From NCBI RefSeq assembly GCF_003946345.1, contig NZ_RHNY01000001.1:1-64000 (forward strand): 64,000 bases of DNA. Reading direction: 5' to 3'. Shown piece by piece: positions 8,215-16,758 of the stretch. Numbering within the stretch: position 1 is the first letter of the stretch; every line of letters begins with the position of its first letter. Below the pieces are notes generated by a model. It had not been told where the DNA came from and did not search any database. It was given only the letters and a program-made list of their open reading frames with translations. Source of the DNA: Levilactobacillus tongjiangensis. GTDB taxonomy: Bacteria > Bacillota > Bacilli > Lactobacillales > Lactobacillaceae. Position numbers and translations under genes: made by a program.

Positions 8215-10530
8215 ATGAATAAGAGAAGTGACATGAAGGTTCATTATAAGATGTTTAAGAGCGGGAAGGCGTGGGTGTTCGCGAGCATCACGGCTGGAAT
8301 TTTGGCCGTCAGTTTTGGGAATGTGACTGCCCAGGCGAATGAGCAGAACATTTCAAAGGCTACCACGGAGGTTGAAGTTACCCAGACGGTTGCCGCTGAG
8401 CAAGCCGATGCGGCTGAATCGGAAACGGCCGTCACTGGAAATGAGGCAACGCCTGAAGTACCAGCGACAACGATGACCGTTGAATCCACCGCCAGTAGTG
8501 AGCCAGGGGATGCTGCCATGTCCGAGGCGCAACCAGCTGTAGCAGCACCGGCGACATCGACTGCTGTTCCCGCATCGTCAGTGGCAGATCAGCAGCCCGA
8601 TACTGTAGCGCCAGCAGCCACGACGCGACCAGCTCAGGCAATGACGGTCGTTGAATCCGCGGCTCCGGCCAGCGCCACACCAGAACCAACGACGCGCCCC
8701 GCAAATGTAACCGCTTCATCCGTGGCAAATCACTCGGGGGCTGACCATACGATTGCTGCTGTACCGCTAGTGCAGGCTGAATTAGCTAAGCCCGCGACAA
8801 TTCAATTAGCCCATAGTAAGGACACGGCGACGATTGATTTATGGATGCCTAATAAAACGTTGCAGCAGGTTATTTTATTAACCCTGCAGGGGTTGAATGG
8901 TGTGGACAAGACCTGGGATAGTGTTGCCGACATCACGCAGAAAGATTTGGCGTTGTTGAAATCATTAAATATTCGTGGTTTTAAAGGGTATTCGACCTAT
9001 ATTGACGGTAAGACAGAATTTTCGATTGAGGGGCTCGAGTACGCAGTTAACTTGGAAAGTATTGATATGGGGAATGACTTTAACGCATCGCCAGGCGCCT
9101 ATTTTGGGGACTTAGTGGACATCAAACCGTTGGCCAACTTGCAACACCTGACAACGGTGGCATTACAGGGAAATCGGATTAAAGACGTGACACCGCTAGC
9201 GAACCTACAGAACGTGACGTCATTGACCATTTATTACAACCACATTCGGGATTTTTCATCGTTGAAGGGTAAGCACTACGACGAGTTTAAAAACTTTAGT
9301 CAGTTTATTTTGCTGGACCAGGTAATGATCGATCAGGCGACTCAGACTGGTCATCTGCAGATCCAATGTTTAAACGCCGATGGCTCTGTGGCGCCCTTGG
9401 CGGTTTACGGGAGTGTGGTTGGTGAGCCGGTCTTCAATGACCCAGAGGCCGATGAACCGCTCTATCACTTTTATTATGTGGGCGGGAATGCCGTAGCGGA
9501 TGGTAACGGGGGGCTGAACTACTCATATATTCAGCCACAAAAGCCAGGCGTGACGGAATCGCCAGCTCCAGGCTTTGGAGTGGCACCGCTGGCAGATTAT
9601 TATTATTTGACGGGGGTAAACCGCCCTGCTGGTAGTAGTATTCCCAATTTTGTTGTGATTCAACCTTATGCAATGTCGCATACCGGGGCAAACGTAGTCG
9701 TTCACCATCAGGATACGGCGGGCAACCAGCTGGCACCGGATGAAACCTTGACGGCCGGATTGGTGGGTGAGAACTACAACACGGCGGCGGTAACCATTCC
9801 CGGGTATACGTTGACGGCGACACCAGACAATGCGACGGGCCAGTTTGGCGAAACGACCATTGATGTAACTTATGTGTACGCTCAGGACAATGGGGGAACG
9901 CAGGTTAAGCCACCAGTGGTGACGCCACCAGCGACTCAAACGACAGTCACGGTTCACCACCAAACGGCGACTGGACAGACGGTGGCGGCTGATCAAGTTT
10001 ATGCGGGGAAACCGGGGATGGCTTACACCACCCAGGCAGCCCAGCCGACGGGGTACGTCCTGCTGACAACGCCCGCCAACGCACAAGGGACGTTTGGTGA
10101 CACGAATATTACCGTGACCTACATTTACGCACCTTTGCAAACGGATGGTGGTGGCGACCAGGTAAATCCAGGGGAGACGCCGGGAACTCCCAATCCGGAT
10201 GGGGGTCAGCAACCGCAACCGGGCGACCAGGGCAATCCAGCGGGGCCATCAACTGGCACTACGGGGGATACTGGTGACCATGTACCAGGAGCTGATAACG
10301 TCGCGATTGGTGGCGGTAGTGCTGGCGTAACGAGTGAAACGACAGGGTCGGTACAACTGGCACACCAGCATTCATCGACAGCGATGACTGGTTCCGCAGC
10401 TACTACTTTACCGGATCACCAGGCCACAACGTTGCCGCAAACAGGAAATCGACAATCACCGGCAATTTGGGGAGTTGCTTTATTAATCAGTGTACTAGGG
10501 CTATTTGGACTGAAGCGTCGGGTTAAATAA
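8215..10530 (+). CDS. LPXTG-anchored surface protein with LRR and MucBP-like repeats
   Basis: Secreted, sortase-anchored protein of 771 aa, a likely adhesin. The N-terminus carries a KxYKxGK-type signal (YKMFKSGKAWVF) and a hydrophobic core ending near TAQANE. Residues about 45-190 are Ala/Thr/Pro-rich stalk. About 270-355 hold leucine-rich repeats (IKPLANLQHLTTVALQGNR, VTPLANLQNVTSLTIYYN). About 491-557 and 577-639 are two MucBP-like units (VVVHHQDTAGNQLAPDE, VTVHHQTATGQTVAADQ). A Gly/Pro spacer leads to LPQTG at 740-744, a hydrophobic helix and KRRVK. The start follows GGGGGAGG. Sortase is not in the window. Ligand inferred only by family (mucus or host surface). Confidence 0.92.
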   Translation: MNKRSDMKVHYKMFKSGKAWVFASITAGILAVSFGNVTAQANEQNISKATTEVEVTQTVAAEQADAAESETAVTGNEATPEVPATTMTVESTASSEPGDAAMSEAQPAVAAPATSTAVPASSVADQQPDTVAPAATTRPAQAMTVVESAAPASATPEPTTRPANVTASSVANHSGADHTIAAVPLVQAELAKPATIQLAHSKDTATIDLWMPNKTLQQVILLTLQGLNGVDKTWDSVADITQKDLALLKSLNIRGFKGYSTYIDGKTEFSIEGLEYAVNLESIDMGNDFNASPGAYFGDLVDIKPLANLQHLTTVALQGNRIKDVTPLANLQNVTSLTIYYNHIRDFSSLKGKHYDEFKNFSQFILLDQVMIDQATQTGHLQIQCLNADGSVAPLAVYGSVVGEPVFNDPEADEPLYHFYYVGGNAVADGNGGLNYSYIQPQKPGVTESPAPGFGVAPLADYYYLTGVNRPAGSSIPNFVVIQPYAMSHTGANVVVHHQDTAGNQLAPDETLTAGLVGENYNTAAVTIPGYTLTATPDNATGQFGETTIDVTYVYAQDNGGTQVKPPVVTPPATQTTVTVHHQTATGQTVAADQVYAGKPGMAYTTQAAQPTGYVLLTTPANAQGTFGDTNITVTYIYAPLQTDGGGDQVNPGETPGTPNPDGGQQPQPGDQGNPAGPSTGTTGDTGDHVPGADNVAIGGGSAGVTSETTGSVQLAHQHSSTAMTGSAATTLPDHQATTLPQTGNRQSPAIWGVALLISVLGLFGLKRRVK

Positions 10531-10532
10531 AT

Positions 10533-10578
10533 AAAAAAATCGTGGCTCTTCAAATTGATGAAGGTCGCGATTTTTTTA
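10533..10578. terminator. Bidirectional terminator
   Basis: AAAAAAATCG pairs with CGATTTTTTT around an imperfect inner stem; it lies between the surface-protein gene and the convergent RpiR gene. Confidence 0.8.
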
Positions 10579-10579
10579 T

Positions 10580-11422
10580 TTATTGGTGTTTTTTGAGAAT
10601 GACCTGGCGGATATCTTTCAAGACGTTATCGGCCGCGTCGCCAAAATATTGTGCAGTCAGCATGTATAGGCAATCATTTATCGCCAACTGTGATGTTAAT
10701 GATAAGAGCGCTTCTGATCGATAGCGAGAATCTTCGGAGATTGAAAAGAAATTTACGTTACCAAAGTCAGCTAAAGGTGAGTTGGGGAAGCTAGTGATGA
10801 CGATAATGGGGACATGTTTATGTTTTAAAGCTCGTGCAATATCTAAGGTGTCGGTGTCGTTACCAGTATGGGAGATGACAACGGCACAATCATCTTTGGT
10901 TAGTCTTGAGGCTTGCATGAGAGCTAGGTGATATTCGTCATCGTGTAGAACTGTTAGTGGTACTCGTAGAAATTTATGATAAGCGTCAAGAGCAACGATA
11001 TTAGAGCCACCAAGTCCAAAAAATTCAAGTCGGTCTGAATGGACGATGTAATGAATAGCCCGCTTAAGATCGTCTTCGTTCATCAAGTCAAACGTGCCAT
11101 TCAAGGTTTCAATATTTGCATCTAGCGTTTTTTTGGCAACCATCATAGGCGTATCGGTGTCTGATATTTCCTGAATAATTGGCGTATCTTCCTCCATCTG
11201 ATTGGAGAGCGCCCATTTTAATTGGGAATAGTTTGTGTATCCAAGTTGCTTGGCAAAACGGGAGATGGTGGCAACAGACACGTGACAATCAGTTGCCATT
11301 TCGGTAACTGTCTTCGAAGAAGCGTTGGTCCCGTTGATAATGATGTAATCGGCTATCCGTTTACTGCTTCGACCCAGTTCTGGATATATTTTTTTGATAC
11401 GTTCGATAATGCTAAGTTCCAT
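10580..11422 (-). CDS. RpiR-family regulator of the ascorbate PTS operon
   Basis: Sugar-phosphate-sensing regulator of 280 aa. The N-terminal RpiR helix-turn-helix covers about residues 1-75 (VTEMATDCHVSVATISRFAKQLGY) and a SIS sugar-phosphate-binding domain about 115-250 (DRLEFFGLGGSNIVA, CAVVISHTGNDTDTLDI). The frame is open to 11464, but AAGGGAG precedes the ATG at 11422, so I start there. It is divergent from ulaC and presumably controls the ula genes in response to a pathway phosphoester. In enterics ula is controlled by the DeoR-type UlaR, so this is a different control logic. Confidence 0.9.
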   Translation of the reverse strand: MELSIIERIKKIYPELGRSSKRIADYIIINGTNASSKTVTEMATDCHVSVATISRFAKQLGYTNYSQLKWALSNQMEEDTPIIQEISDTDTPMMVAKKTLDANIETLNGTFDLMNEDDLKRAIHYIVHSDRLEFFGLGGSNIVALDAYHKFLRVPLTVLHDDEYHLALMQASRLTKDDCAVVISHTGNDTDTLDIARALKHKHVPIIVITSFPNSPLADFGNVNFFSISEDSRYRSEALLSLTSQLAINDCLYMLTAQYFGDAADNVLKDIRQVILKKHQ

Positions 11423-11502
11423 ATTTAATTCTCCCTTAAGTATTCGCCAGTGAGTTTGTGTCATAACCTTAACATTTGAATTTCTGTTTTTCCACCTTGC
11501 AA

Positions 11503-11516
11503 TGAAAGCGCTTATG
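11503..11516. promoter_or_regulatory. cre-like site upstream of ula
   Basis: TGAAAGCGCTTATG matches the left and central parts of the CcpA cre consensus (TGNAANCGNTNNCA) but not the final CA. It lies in the RpiR/ulaC divergent spacer. Confidence 0.5.
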
Positions 11517-11617
11517 AGTATAATCGAAAATGTAAAAAAGAATCAAATAATTTGTTTTAATAATGACGAATATTTACATAACGTTTCGGCTTTTATTCAT
11601 GTAAGGGGGACTTATAG

Positions 11618-12076
11618 ATGGCTACAAATCCAAATTTATCGATTGACCAAGTCCAGTTAAAGGTTCATGCCGATGATTGGGAAGATGCGATTAAGGTTGC
11701 AGCACAGCCGTTAGTAGATAGTGACAATATTACGGATGGTTATGTGAACGCAATGATTCAATCGGTTAAGAAATTGGGACCGTATATTGTTATTGCACCG
11801 GGATTAGCTTTAGGTCATGCTAGACCTTCAGCCGATGTTCATCGGACCGGCTTTGCCATTGCAACGCTGCGTGATCCCGTGAAGTTTGGGAACAAAGATA
11901 ATGACCCCGTTGATTTAGTCGTTATTTTAGCCTCCGTTAGTGATACGGATCATTTGGCCTTATTACAAAAAATTGTGGCATTTCTTAATGAACCAAGTAA
12001 TTTGAAGGTTTTGAGAAATGCAACGACCTCTGTTGAAGCACAGAAAATCGTCAATCAAATTAATGGGGGGAACTAG
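11618..12076 (+). CDS. ulaC: PTS ascorbate-specific EIIA component
   Basis: Phosphoryl-transfer protein of the L-ascorbate phosphotransferase system (PTS EIIA type 2 fold), 152 aa, cytoplasmic. Phospho-accepting His67 lies in GLALGHARP. It passes phosphate from HPr to the EIIB Cys. First gene of a tight ulaC-ulaA-ulaB-ulaG operon; AAGGGGGA precedes the start codon and the next gene starts two bases after its stop. Ascorbate specificity is inferred from the ulaG lactonase in the operon. Confidence 0.92.
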   Translation: MATNPNLSIDQVQLKVHADDWEDAIKVAAQPLVDSDNITDGYVNAMIQSVKKLGPYIVIAPGLALGHARPSADVHRTGFAIATLRDPVKFGNKDNDPVDLVVILASVSDTDHLALLQKIVAFLNEPSNLKVLRNATTSVEAQKIVNQINGGN

Positions 12077-12078
12077 AC

Positions 12079-13404
12079 ATGCAAGTGATAAATTTTTTGG
12101 TTTACCAGGTTCTTAGCAACGAAACGATTTTTCTAGGCTTAGTTGCTCTGGTTGGTTTGCTATTACAACGAAAAAAATTCCCGCAGGTGATTGATGGCAC
12201 CGTAAAAACTGTCATTGGTTTGACAGTCCTTTCTTCTGGTGCTGGTATTCTAATTTCTTCATTGTCGCCAGTGGTTACGAAGCTGAATTCAACACTACAT
12301 GTTAAGGGTGTTTTGCCAACTAACGATGCTGTGTTTGGAGTCGTGTTACGGTTTAGTACGATTGCAAAAGATACGGTTATTACGTTTTTGCTGGCGTTCT
12401 TCCTACACTTGATTTTAGTTAGAGTTACCCCAGGTAAGGACTTTAAAAACGCATATTTAACAGCTCACCTGATGCTTTATCATGCAGCCTTTATGAACGT
12501 TACGTTACCAGTGGTTTTACACACAAATGGTTTTTGGACCGTGGTGGTTGGAACAATTTTAAACGCCATTTACTACACATATTCACCTGCAATTCCACGA
12601 ATCATTTCTCGTCCGTGGATGCATGATGTTTCAACGTTAGGGTTTATGGACCAAGTGGGGTCGATTCTTGCCCACTTTATTGGTAAGTGGTTTGGTAGCT
12701 CAAAGCCAGAGCAAGATGCTGATAATATGAAGCTCCCTAAGTGGGCCTCAATGTTTCGTGACAACACCATTGTTCTATTCTTCTTGATGCCAATTATCTT
12801 TATTGGTATTGGGTTAGCTGTTGGCCAGAGTGGGATTCAATCCTTAGCTGGAACTGGTCCTGATGCGACCAACTGGATCATGTGGCTGATTATTCAAGGA
12901 TTTACGTTTACTGCTGGGATTGTTATCTTACTGTCTGGGGTTCGGATGTTCATCGGTTCAATTGTCCCAGCGTTTAAAGGAATCTCTGACAAATTCTTGC
13001 CAGGCGCCATTCCAGCTTTGGATGCACCAACGATTTTTCCTTACTCACCAATGGGTGGTATGTTTGGTTTCTTAGGTTCCACGGTTGGTTGTATTATTGT
13101 TACTTTTGCGACAATCCTGCTCCATTCACCAGTGATTGTTTTTCCAAGTCCTATCATTATGTATTTTGATGGTAATGTCATGGGGGTATTTGGTAACAAG
13201 GCTGGTGGTTGGCGTGGTGCAATTATGGCTGGGTTTATCACAGGTATTATTTCTTCAGCCGCAGTCATTTTGTTCTACCCACTGACCGGTGCCGTTTACG
13301 GTAGTGGATTAACTTGGTCAAACATTGACTACGCCGTTGTTTGGATGCCATTGATGTACTTATTGAAGTTGATTCGGACGTTAGTTGTTGGCATGATTCT
13401 TTAA
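12079..13404 (+). CDS. ulaA: PTS ascorbate-specific EIIC permease
   Basis: Membrane-embedded transporter of the UlaA/SgaT family that imports L-ascorbate with phosphorylation. About ten hydrophobic segments over 441 residues and family-typical stretches such as LTVLSSGAGILI, LTAHLMLYHAAFMNVTLP near the middle, and PALDAPTIFPYSPMGGMFGF. The start follows GGGGGGAA. It lies between the EIIA and EIIB genes, so the three form a complete PTS. Ascorbate is the best-supported substrate, but related pentitol-type substrates cannot be ruled out. Confidence 0.93.
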   Translation: MQVINFLVYQVLSNETIFLGLVALVGLLLQRKKFPQVIDGTVKTVIGLTVLSSGAGILISSLSPVVTKLNSTLHVKGVLPTNDAVFGVVLRFSTIAKDTVITFLLAFFLHLILVRVTPGKDFKNAYLTAHLMLYHAAFMNVTLPVVLHTNGFWTVVVGTILNAIYYTYSPAIPRIISRPWMHDVSTLGFMDQVGSILAHFIGKWFGSSKPEQDADNMKLPKWASMFRDNTIVLFFLMPIIFIGIGLAVGQSGIQSLAGTGPDATNWIMWLIIQGFTFTAGIVILLSGVRMFIGSIVPAFKGISDKFLPGAIPALDAPTIFPYSPMGGMFGFLGSTVGCIIVTFATILLHSPVIVFPSPIIMYFDGNVMGVFGNKAGGWRGAIMAGFITGIISSAAVILFYPLTGAVYGSGLTWSNIDYAVVWMPLMYLLKLIRTLVVGMIL

Positions 13405-13439
13405 AAAATATCTCAGAATAAAATTTGGAGGGTTCTATC

Positions 13440-13724
13440 ATGAAAATTATTGCGGTATGTGGTTTAGGTGTTGGTTCCAGTGTTATTGCTAAGATGAATA
13501 TTGAAAGTATTGTCTCGGATGAGGGGAAAGACGATGTCACTGTTGATACGATTGACTTGGGAAGCATTCGTAGCGCACCTGCAGATATTTACGTTACGAC
13601 GCGTGAACTTTTTGATAACTTTCCAGAAGAGTACAAGGCTAAAACGATTGTTCTGACTAATTTTGTAGATAAGAACGATATTAAAGCACACTTGGACCCT
13701 AAGATGGCAGAACTTCAAAAGTAA
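13440..13724 (+). CDS. ulaB: PTS ascorbate-specific EIIB component
   Basis: Small (94 aa) cytoplasmic EIIB of the lactose/ascorbate fold. Phospho-accepting Cys7 sits in AVCGLGVGSS right after the first strand. It accepts phosphate from UlaC and donates it to sugar bound in UlaA. The ATG at 13440 is preceded by GGAGGG at spacing 7; an in-frame TTG at 13425 lies inside that ribosome site and is rejected. Third gene of the operon. Confidence 0.93.
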   Translation: MKIIAVCGLGVGSSVIAKMNIESIVSDEGKDDVTVDTIDLGSIRSAPADIYVTTRELFDNFPEEYKAKTIVLTNFVDKNDIKAHLDPKMAELQK

Positions 13725-13753
13725 CGCTTTTACGTGAGGAGCATGAATAAACA

Positions 13754-14827
13754 ATGACAGTAGATAACGTAAATGATGTGACTGAGCAGACTTGGAAAGA
13801 TGAAGTTTTTCCCGAGTGGGGAACGTGGCTAAACGAAGAAATTGACCGAACTAAGGTTGCTCAGGGTAAGTTTGCAATGTGGTGGCTGGTCAACATGGGA
13901 ATCTGGATTAAGTCTGATCATCAGACTAGCATTGCTATCGATTTGTGGTGTGGTACTGGTAAAACGACACATGATAAGCCGGATATGTCTCCGCGCCATC
14001 AATGGTCCCGACTGACTGGTGGTCGTAAAATTCAGCCCAATTTGCGGGCACAACCGATGGTAATTAATCCGTTTGCGATTCATAACTTGGATGCATATCT
14101 AGTTACCCATTTTCACCATGACCACATTGATATGAACGTTGCGGCAGCGATTCTGCAAAACGTTGAAGAACCGATTCCCTTCATCGGACCCAAGGATGTG
14201 GTTGATCAGTGGTTAGATTGGGGAGTGCCAGCGGATAGATGCCAGGTGGTCAAACCAGGCGACGTCGTTAAAATTAAGGATGTTGAAATTGACGTAACCG
14301 ATTCTTTCGACCGTTCTGTCTTGATTACTGATCCGGATGAAAAGAATTTACCGGATGATAGTCAGGTGCCAGACATGGATGAGCGAGCCGTTAACTACGT
14401 CATCAAGACGAGTGCCGGCAATATTTATGATGCTGCCGACTCGCACTACTCATCCTACTTTGCCAAACACGGACAGGATTTTGATGTCGATGTTGCTGTG
14501 GTAGCATATGGAGAGAATCCAATCGGTGTTCAAGATAAGATGACCTCAGTAGATGTTTTGAGAGCTGCAGAAGCCCTACAAACAAATGTTGTTATTCCTT
14601 TACACTGGGACGTTTGGTCGAACATGCTTGGTGATCCCACAGAGGTTGAACAAGTTTGGAAGATGCGCAAGGAACGTTTCAATTATAAGTTCCATCCATT
14701 TTCATGGTTACCAGGTGGACACTTCATCTACCCGGACGATAAGGATAAGCTCGAATACTATCATGAACGTGGTTTTGAAGATTGCTACACACACGACATT
14801 AACTTACCGTATAAGTCATTCCTATAA
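13754..14827 (+). CDS. ulaG: L-ascorbate-6-phosphate lactonase
   Basis: Metal-dependent hydrolase of the metallo-beta-lactamase fold that opens the lactone of L-ascorbate-6-phosphate to 3-keto-L-gulonate-6-phosphate. Metal-binding HFHHDHID is at residues 119-126; further ligands are likely in DAADSHYS and PLHWDVW. 357 aa, the usual UlaG length. Last gene of the operon, closed by a strong terminator. The next enzymes (UlaD decarboxylase, UlaE and UlaF epimerases) are not encoded in the window, so catabolism needs genes elsewhere. Confidence 0.95.
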   Translation: MTVDNVNDVTEQTWKDEVFPEWGTWLNEEIDRTKVAQGKFAMWWLVNMGIWIKSDHQTSIAIDLWCGTGKTTHDKPDMSPRHQWSRLTGGRKIQPNLRAQPMVINPFAIHNLDAYLVTHFHHDHIDMNVAAAILQNVEEPIPFIGPKDVVDQWLDWGVPADRCQVVKPGDVVKIKDVEIDVTDSFDRSVLITDPDEKNLPDDSQVPDMDERAVNYVIKTSAGNIYDAADSHYSSYFAKHGQDFDVDVAVVAYGENPIGVQDKMTSVDVLRAAEALQTNVVIPLHWDVWSNMLGDPTEVEQVWKMRKERFNYKFHPFSWLPGGHFIYPDDKDKLEYYHERGFEDCYTHDINLPYKSFL

Positions 14828-14831
14828 TTAG

Positions 14832-14871
14832 CAAAAAACCGCTCATCGAAATTTCGATGAGCGGTTTTTGC
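14832..14871. terminator. Bidirectional terminator between ulaG and zwf
   Basis: Near-perfect palindrome (AAAAACCGCTCATCGAAA pairing with its complement) with T runs on both strands. Confidence 0.93.
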
Positions 14872-14879
14872 TTTTATGA

Positions 14880-16367
14880 TTAGTTGTTCAAACGGTAGAT
14901 CCATTCACGGTGGTCGCGTTGAATTAATTCTTCAGCAGCGGCTGGTCCCATTGAATGTGGCGTGTAGTTAGGGAATTGTGGTTCTTGTAAGTCCCAAACA
15001 CGACGGATTTGGTCAACGAACTTCCATGCGTAGGAAACTTCTGGCCAACTGGAGAAGTTGGTCCCATCGCCGTTCAAGACGTCATGAATCAGACGTTCGT
15101 ATGGTTCTGGCGTATCCTTGGACTTTTCAGCATCAACCAAGTAATCCAACTTGATTGGTTCCGTTGAGAAGCCAGTGTCGTTCGTCTTGGCGTTCAATTG
15201 TAGTGAGAACCCTGCGTGTGGTTCAACAAAGATCGTCAAAACGTTGGCAGCCAATGGCGTGTTTTGTGATTGTGGGAAGGCAAAGATATCAACTAATGGA
15301 CGCTTGAAGACAACGTCAACTCGTGTGAACTTGTCAGCTAACATCTTACCAGTCCGGACGTAGAATGGGGTACCTGACCAACGGTAGTTATCAAATAATA
15401 ACTTACCAGCAACGAAGGTTTCAGTCGTTGAATCAACTGGAACGTTGTCTTCGTGACGGTAGTCTGGTTGGTCGTTAACGGCACCGTATTGGCCACGAAC
15501 GAAGTTAGTTGCGGCGTCAGCAACGTTGTAGACCCGCAGGCTCCGTAAAGCTTTCACCTTTTCAGCCCGGATATCAGTATCCGTGAAGGCAACTGGTTGT
15601 TCCATGGCTAACAGAGAAACGATTTGCATGATATGGTTTTGAACCATATCACGTAAGGCACCACTGTTGTCATAGTAGGAAGCCCGTTCTTCAACCCCTA
15701 ATTTTTCGGACAACGTTACTTGGATGTTATCGATGTAACGGTTGTTCCAAAGGGATTCAACTAAGGTGTTCCCAAAGCGCAAGGCTTCAATGTTTTGAAT
15801 CATTTCCTTACCTAAGTAGTGGTCGATCCGGAAGATTTGGTCTTCTTCGAAGGACTTGCTTAAGGCATCGTTTAATTCTTTAGCAGAGTCGTAGTCACGG
15901 CCAAATGGCTTTTCAATGACCAGACGGTTGAAGGCGTCTTTGTTCGTGGACATCAGACCTTGTGTCTTCAAGTCTTGGGCAATAGTACCGAAGAATTGTG
16001 GTGCCATGGACAGGTAGAAGATCCGGTTGCCGTCTAATTTGTACTTCTTATCAAGCTTGTCAGCGGCGTCCTTTAAGACGGAGTAGTGAGCAACGTTCGT
16101 AACGTCATGTGCTTGGTAGTAGAAGTGAGAAATGAAGTCAGTTGCTTCCTTAGAATCTGACCGGTTACCGCTATCAGCCAAAGACTTCTTGATAGCTGCC
16201 CGGAACTTTTCGTCGTCGAGTGTTTGACGAGAAGTCCCGATAACTGCGAAATGGGACCGCAAGTTACCCTTCCGATAGAGGTTGAACAGACTTGGGTAGA
16301 GTTTCCGGTAAGCTAAGTCACCAGTACCACCGAAGAATACGAATAAAGCTTTACGTTCAGTTGCCAC
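14880..16367 (-). CDS. zwf: Glucose-6-phosphate 1-dehydrogenase
   Basis: First enzyme of the oxidative pentose-phosphate/phosphoketolase path. The sequence follows the well-studied Leuconostoc enzyme closely: FFGGTGDLAYRKLYPS nucleotide loop, GTSRQTL (the Arg-Gln pair that lets the Leuconostoc enzyme use both NADP+ and NAD+), EKPFGRDYDSA, the active-site RIDHYLGKEMIQN, and QNHIMQIV with the catalytic His. 495 aa, full length. Dual cofactor use is inferred by homology. Its leader carries a hairpin (16447-16472). It shares the downstream terminator with ulaG. Confidence 0.96.
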   Translation of the reverse strand: MATERKALFVFFGGTGDLAYRKLYPSLFNLYRKGNLRSHFAVIGTSRQTLDDEKFRAAIKKSLADSGNRSDSKEATDFISHFYYQAHDVTNVAHYSVLKDAADKLDKKYKLDGNRIFYLSMAPQFFGTIAQDLKTQGLMSTNKDAFNRLVIEKPFGRDYDSAKELNDALSKSFEEDQIFRIDHYLGKEMIQNIEALRFGNTLVESLWNNRYIDNIQVTLSEKLGVEERASYYDNSGALRDMVQNHIMQIVSLLAMEQPVAFTDTDIRAEKVKALRSLRVYNVADAATNFVRGQYGAVNDQPDYRHEDNVPVDSTTETFVAGKLLFDNYRWSGTPFYVRTGKMLADKFTRVDVVFKRPLVDIFAFPQSQNTPLAANVLTIFVEPHAGFSLQLNAKTNDTGFSTEPIKLDYLVDAEKSKDTPEPYERLIHDVLNGDGTNFSSWPEVSYAWKFVDQIRRVWDLQEPQFPNYTPHSMGPAAAEELIQRDHREWIYRLNN

Positions 16368-16446
16368 GAGATCGTCACTCCTTAAATTTTAAGTACGTTA
16401 TATGAGTAGCATCTACAAATAGAAAAAACAATGATTAATCGGTTAG

Positions 16447-16472
16447 TCAGTGTGGGAGCAAAACCACACTGA
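16447..16472 (-). promoter_or_regulatory. Hairpin in the zwf leader
   Basis: TCAGTGTGG and CCACACTGA form a perfect 9-bp stem with an 8-base loop, between a probable -10 (TATAAT on the minus strand, 16518-16523) and the zwf start. No T run follows directly, so it is more likely a leader structure than a terminator. Confidence 0.55.
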
Positions 16473-16724
16473 GTCCGCGAGTTATCTAAACGACTGTCTA
16501 GACCACTTCAAAAAGGAATTATACACTACTTCACCGTGAAAAGCTAACTTTTTAAAGCAAGAATTTTAAATTTGGACAACCGGTTGCAACGCTGAAGAAA
16601 CAACGTTTTCAGTAAAAATTCATTTTCATGAAAACAAATCATTTTATGTGAATTGCAATGGAAACGCCTTTCGCCAATCGCTTAAAATGAAATCGCTAAC
16701 ACTTGTAGTCTAGCAGAAAACCCC

Positions 16725-16746
16725 GTCACTGCAAGTGTAACGGGGC
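16725..16746 (-). terminator. Terminator of the LPQTS surface-protein gene
   Basis: CCCCGT and ACGGGG arms with a short inner stem, followed on the minus strand by TTTT. Confidence 0.65.
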
Positions 16747-16758
16747 GGAATGCTGAAA

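Noticed and set aside
9523-10218. 231-codon frame antisense to the LRR/MucBP surface protein
   Set aside because: Arg/His-rich shadow typical of the complement of Thr/Ala/Gly-rich coding sequence.
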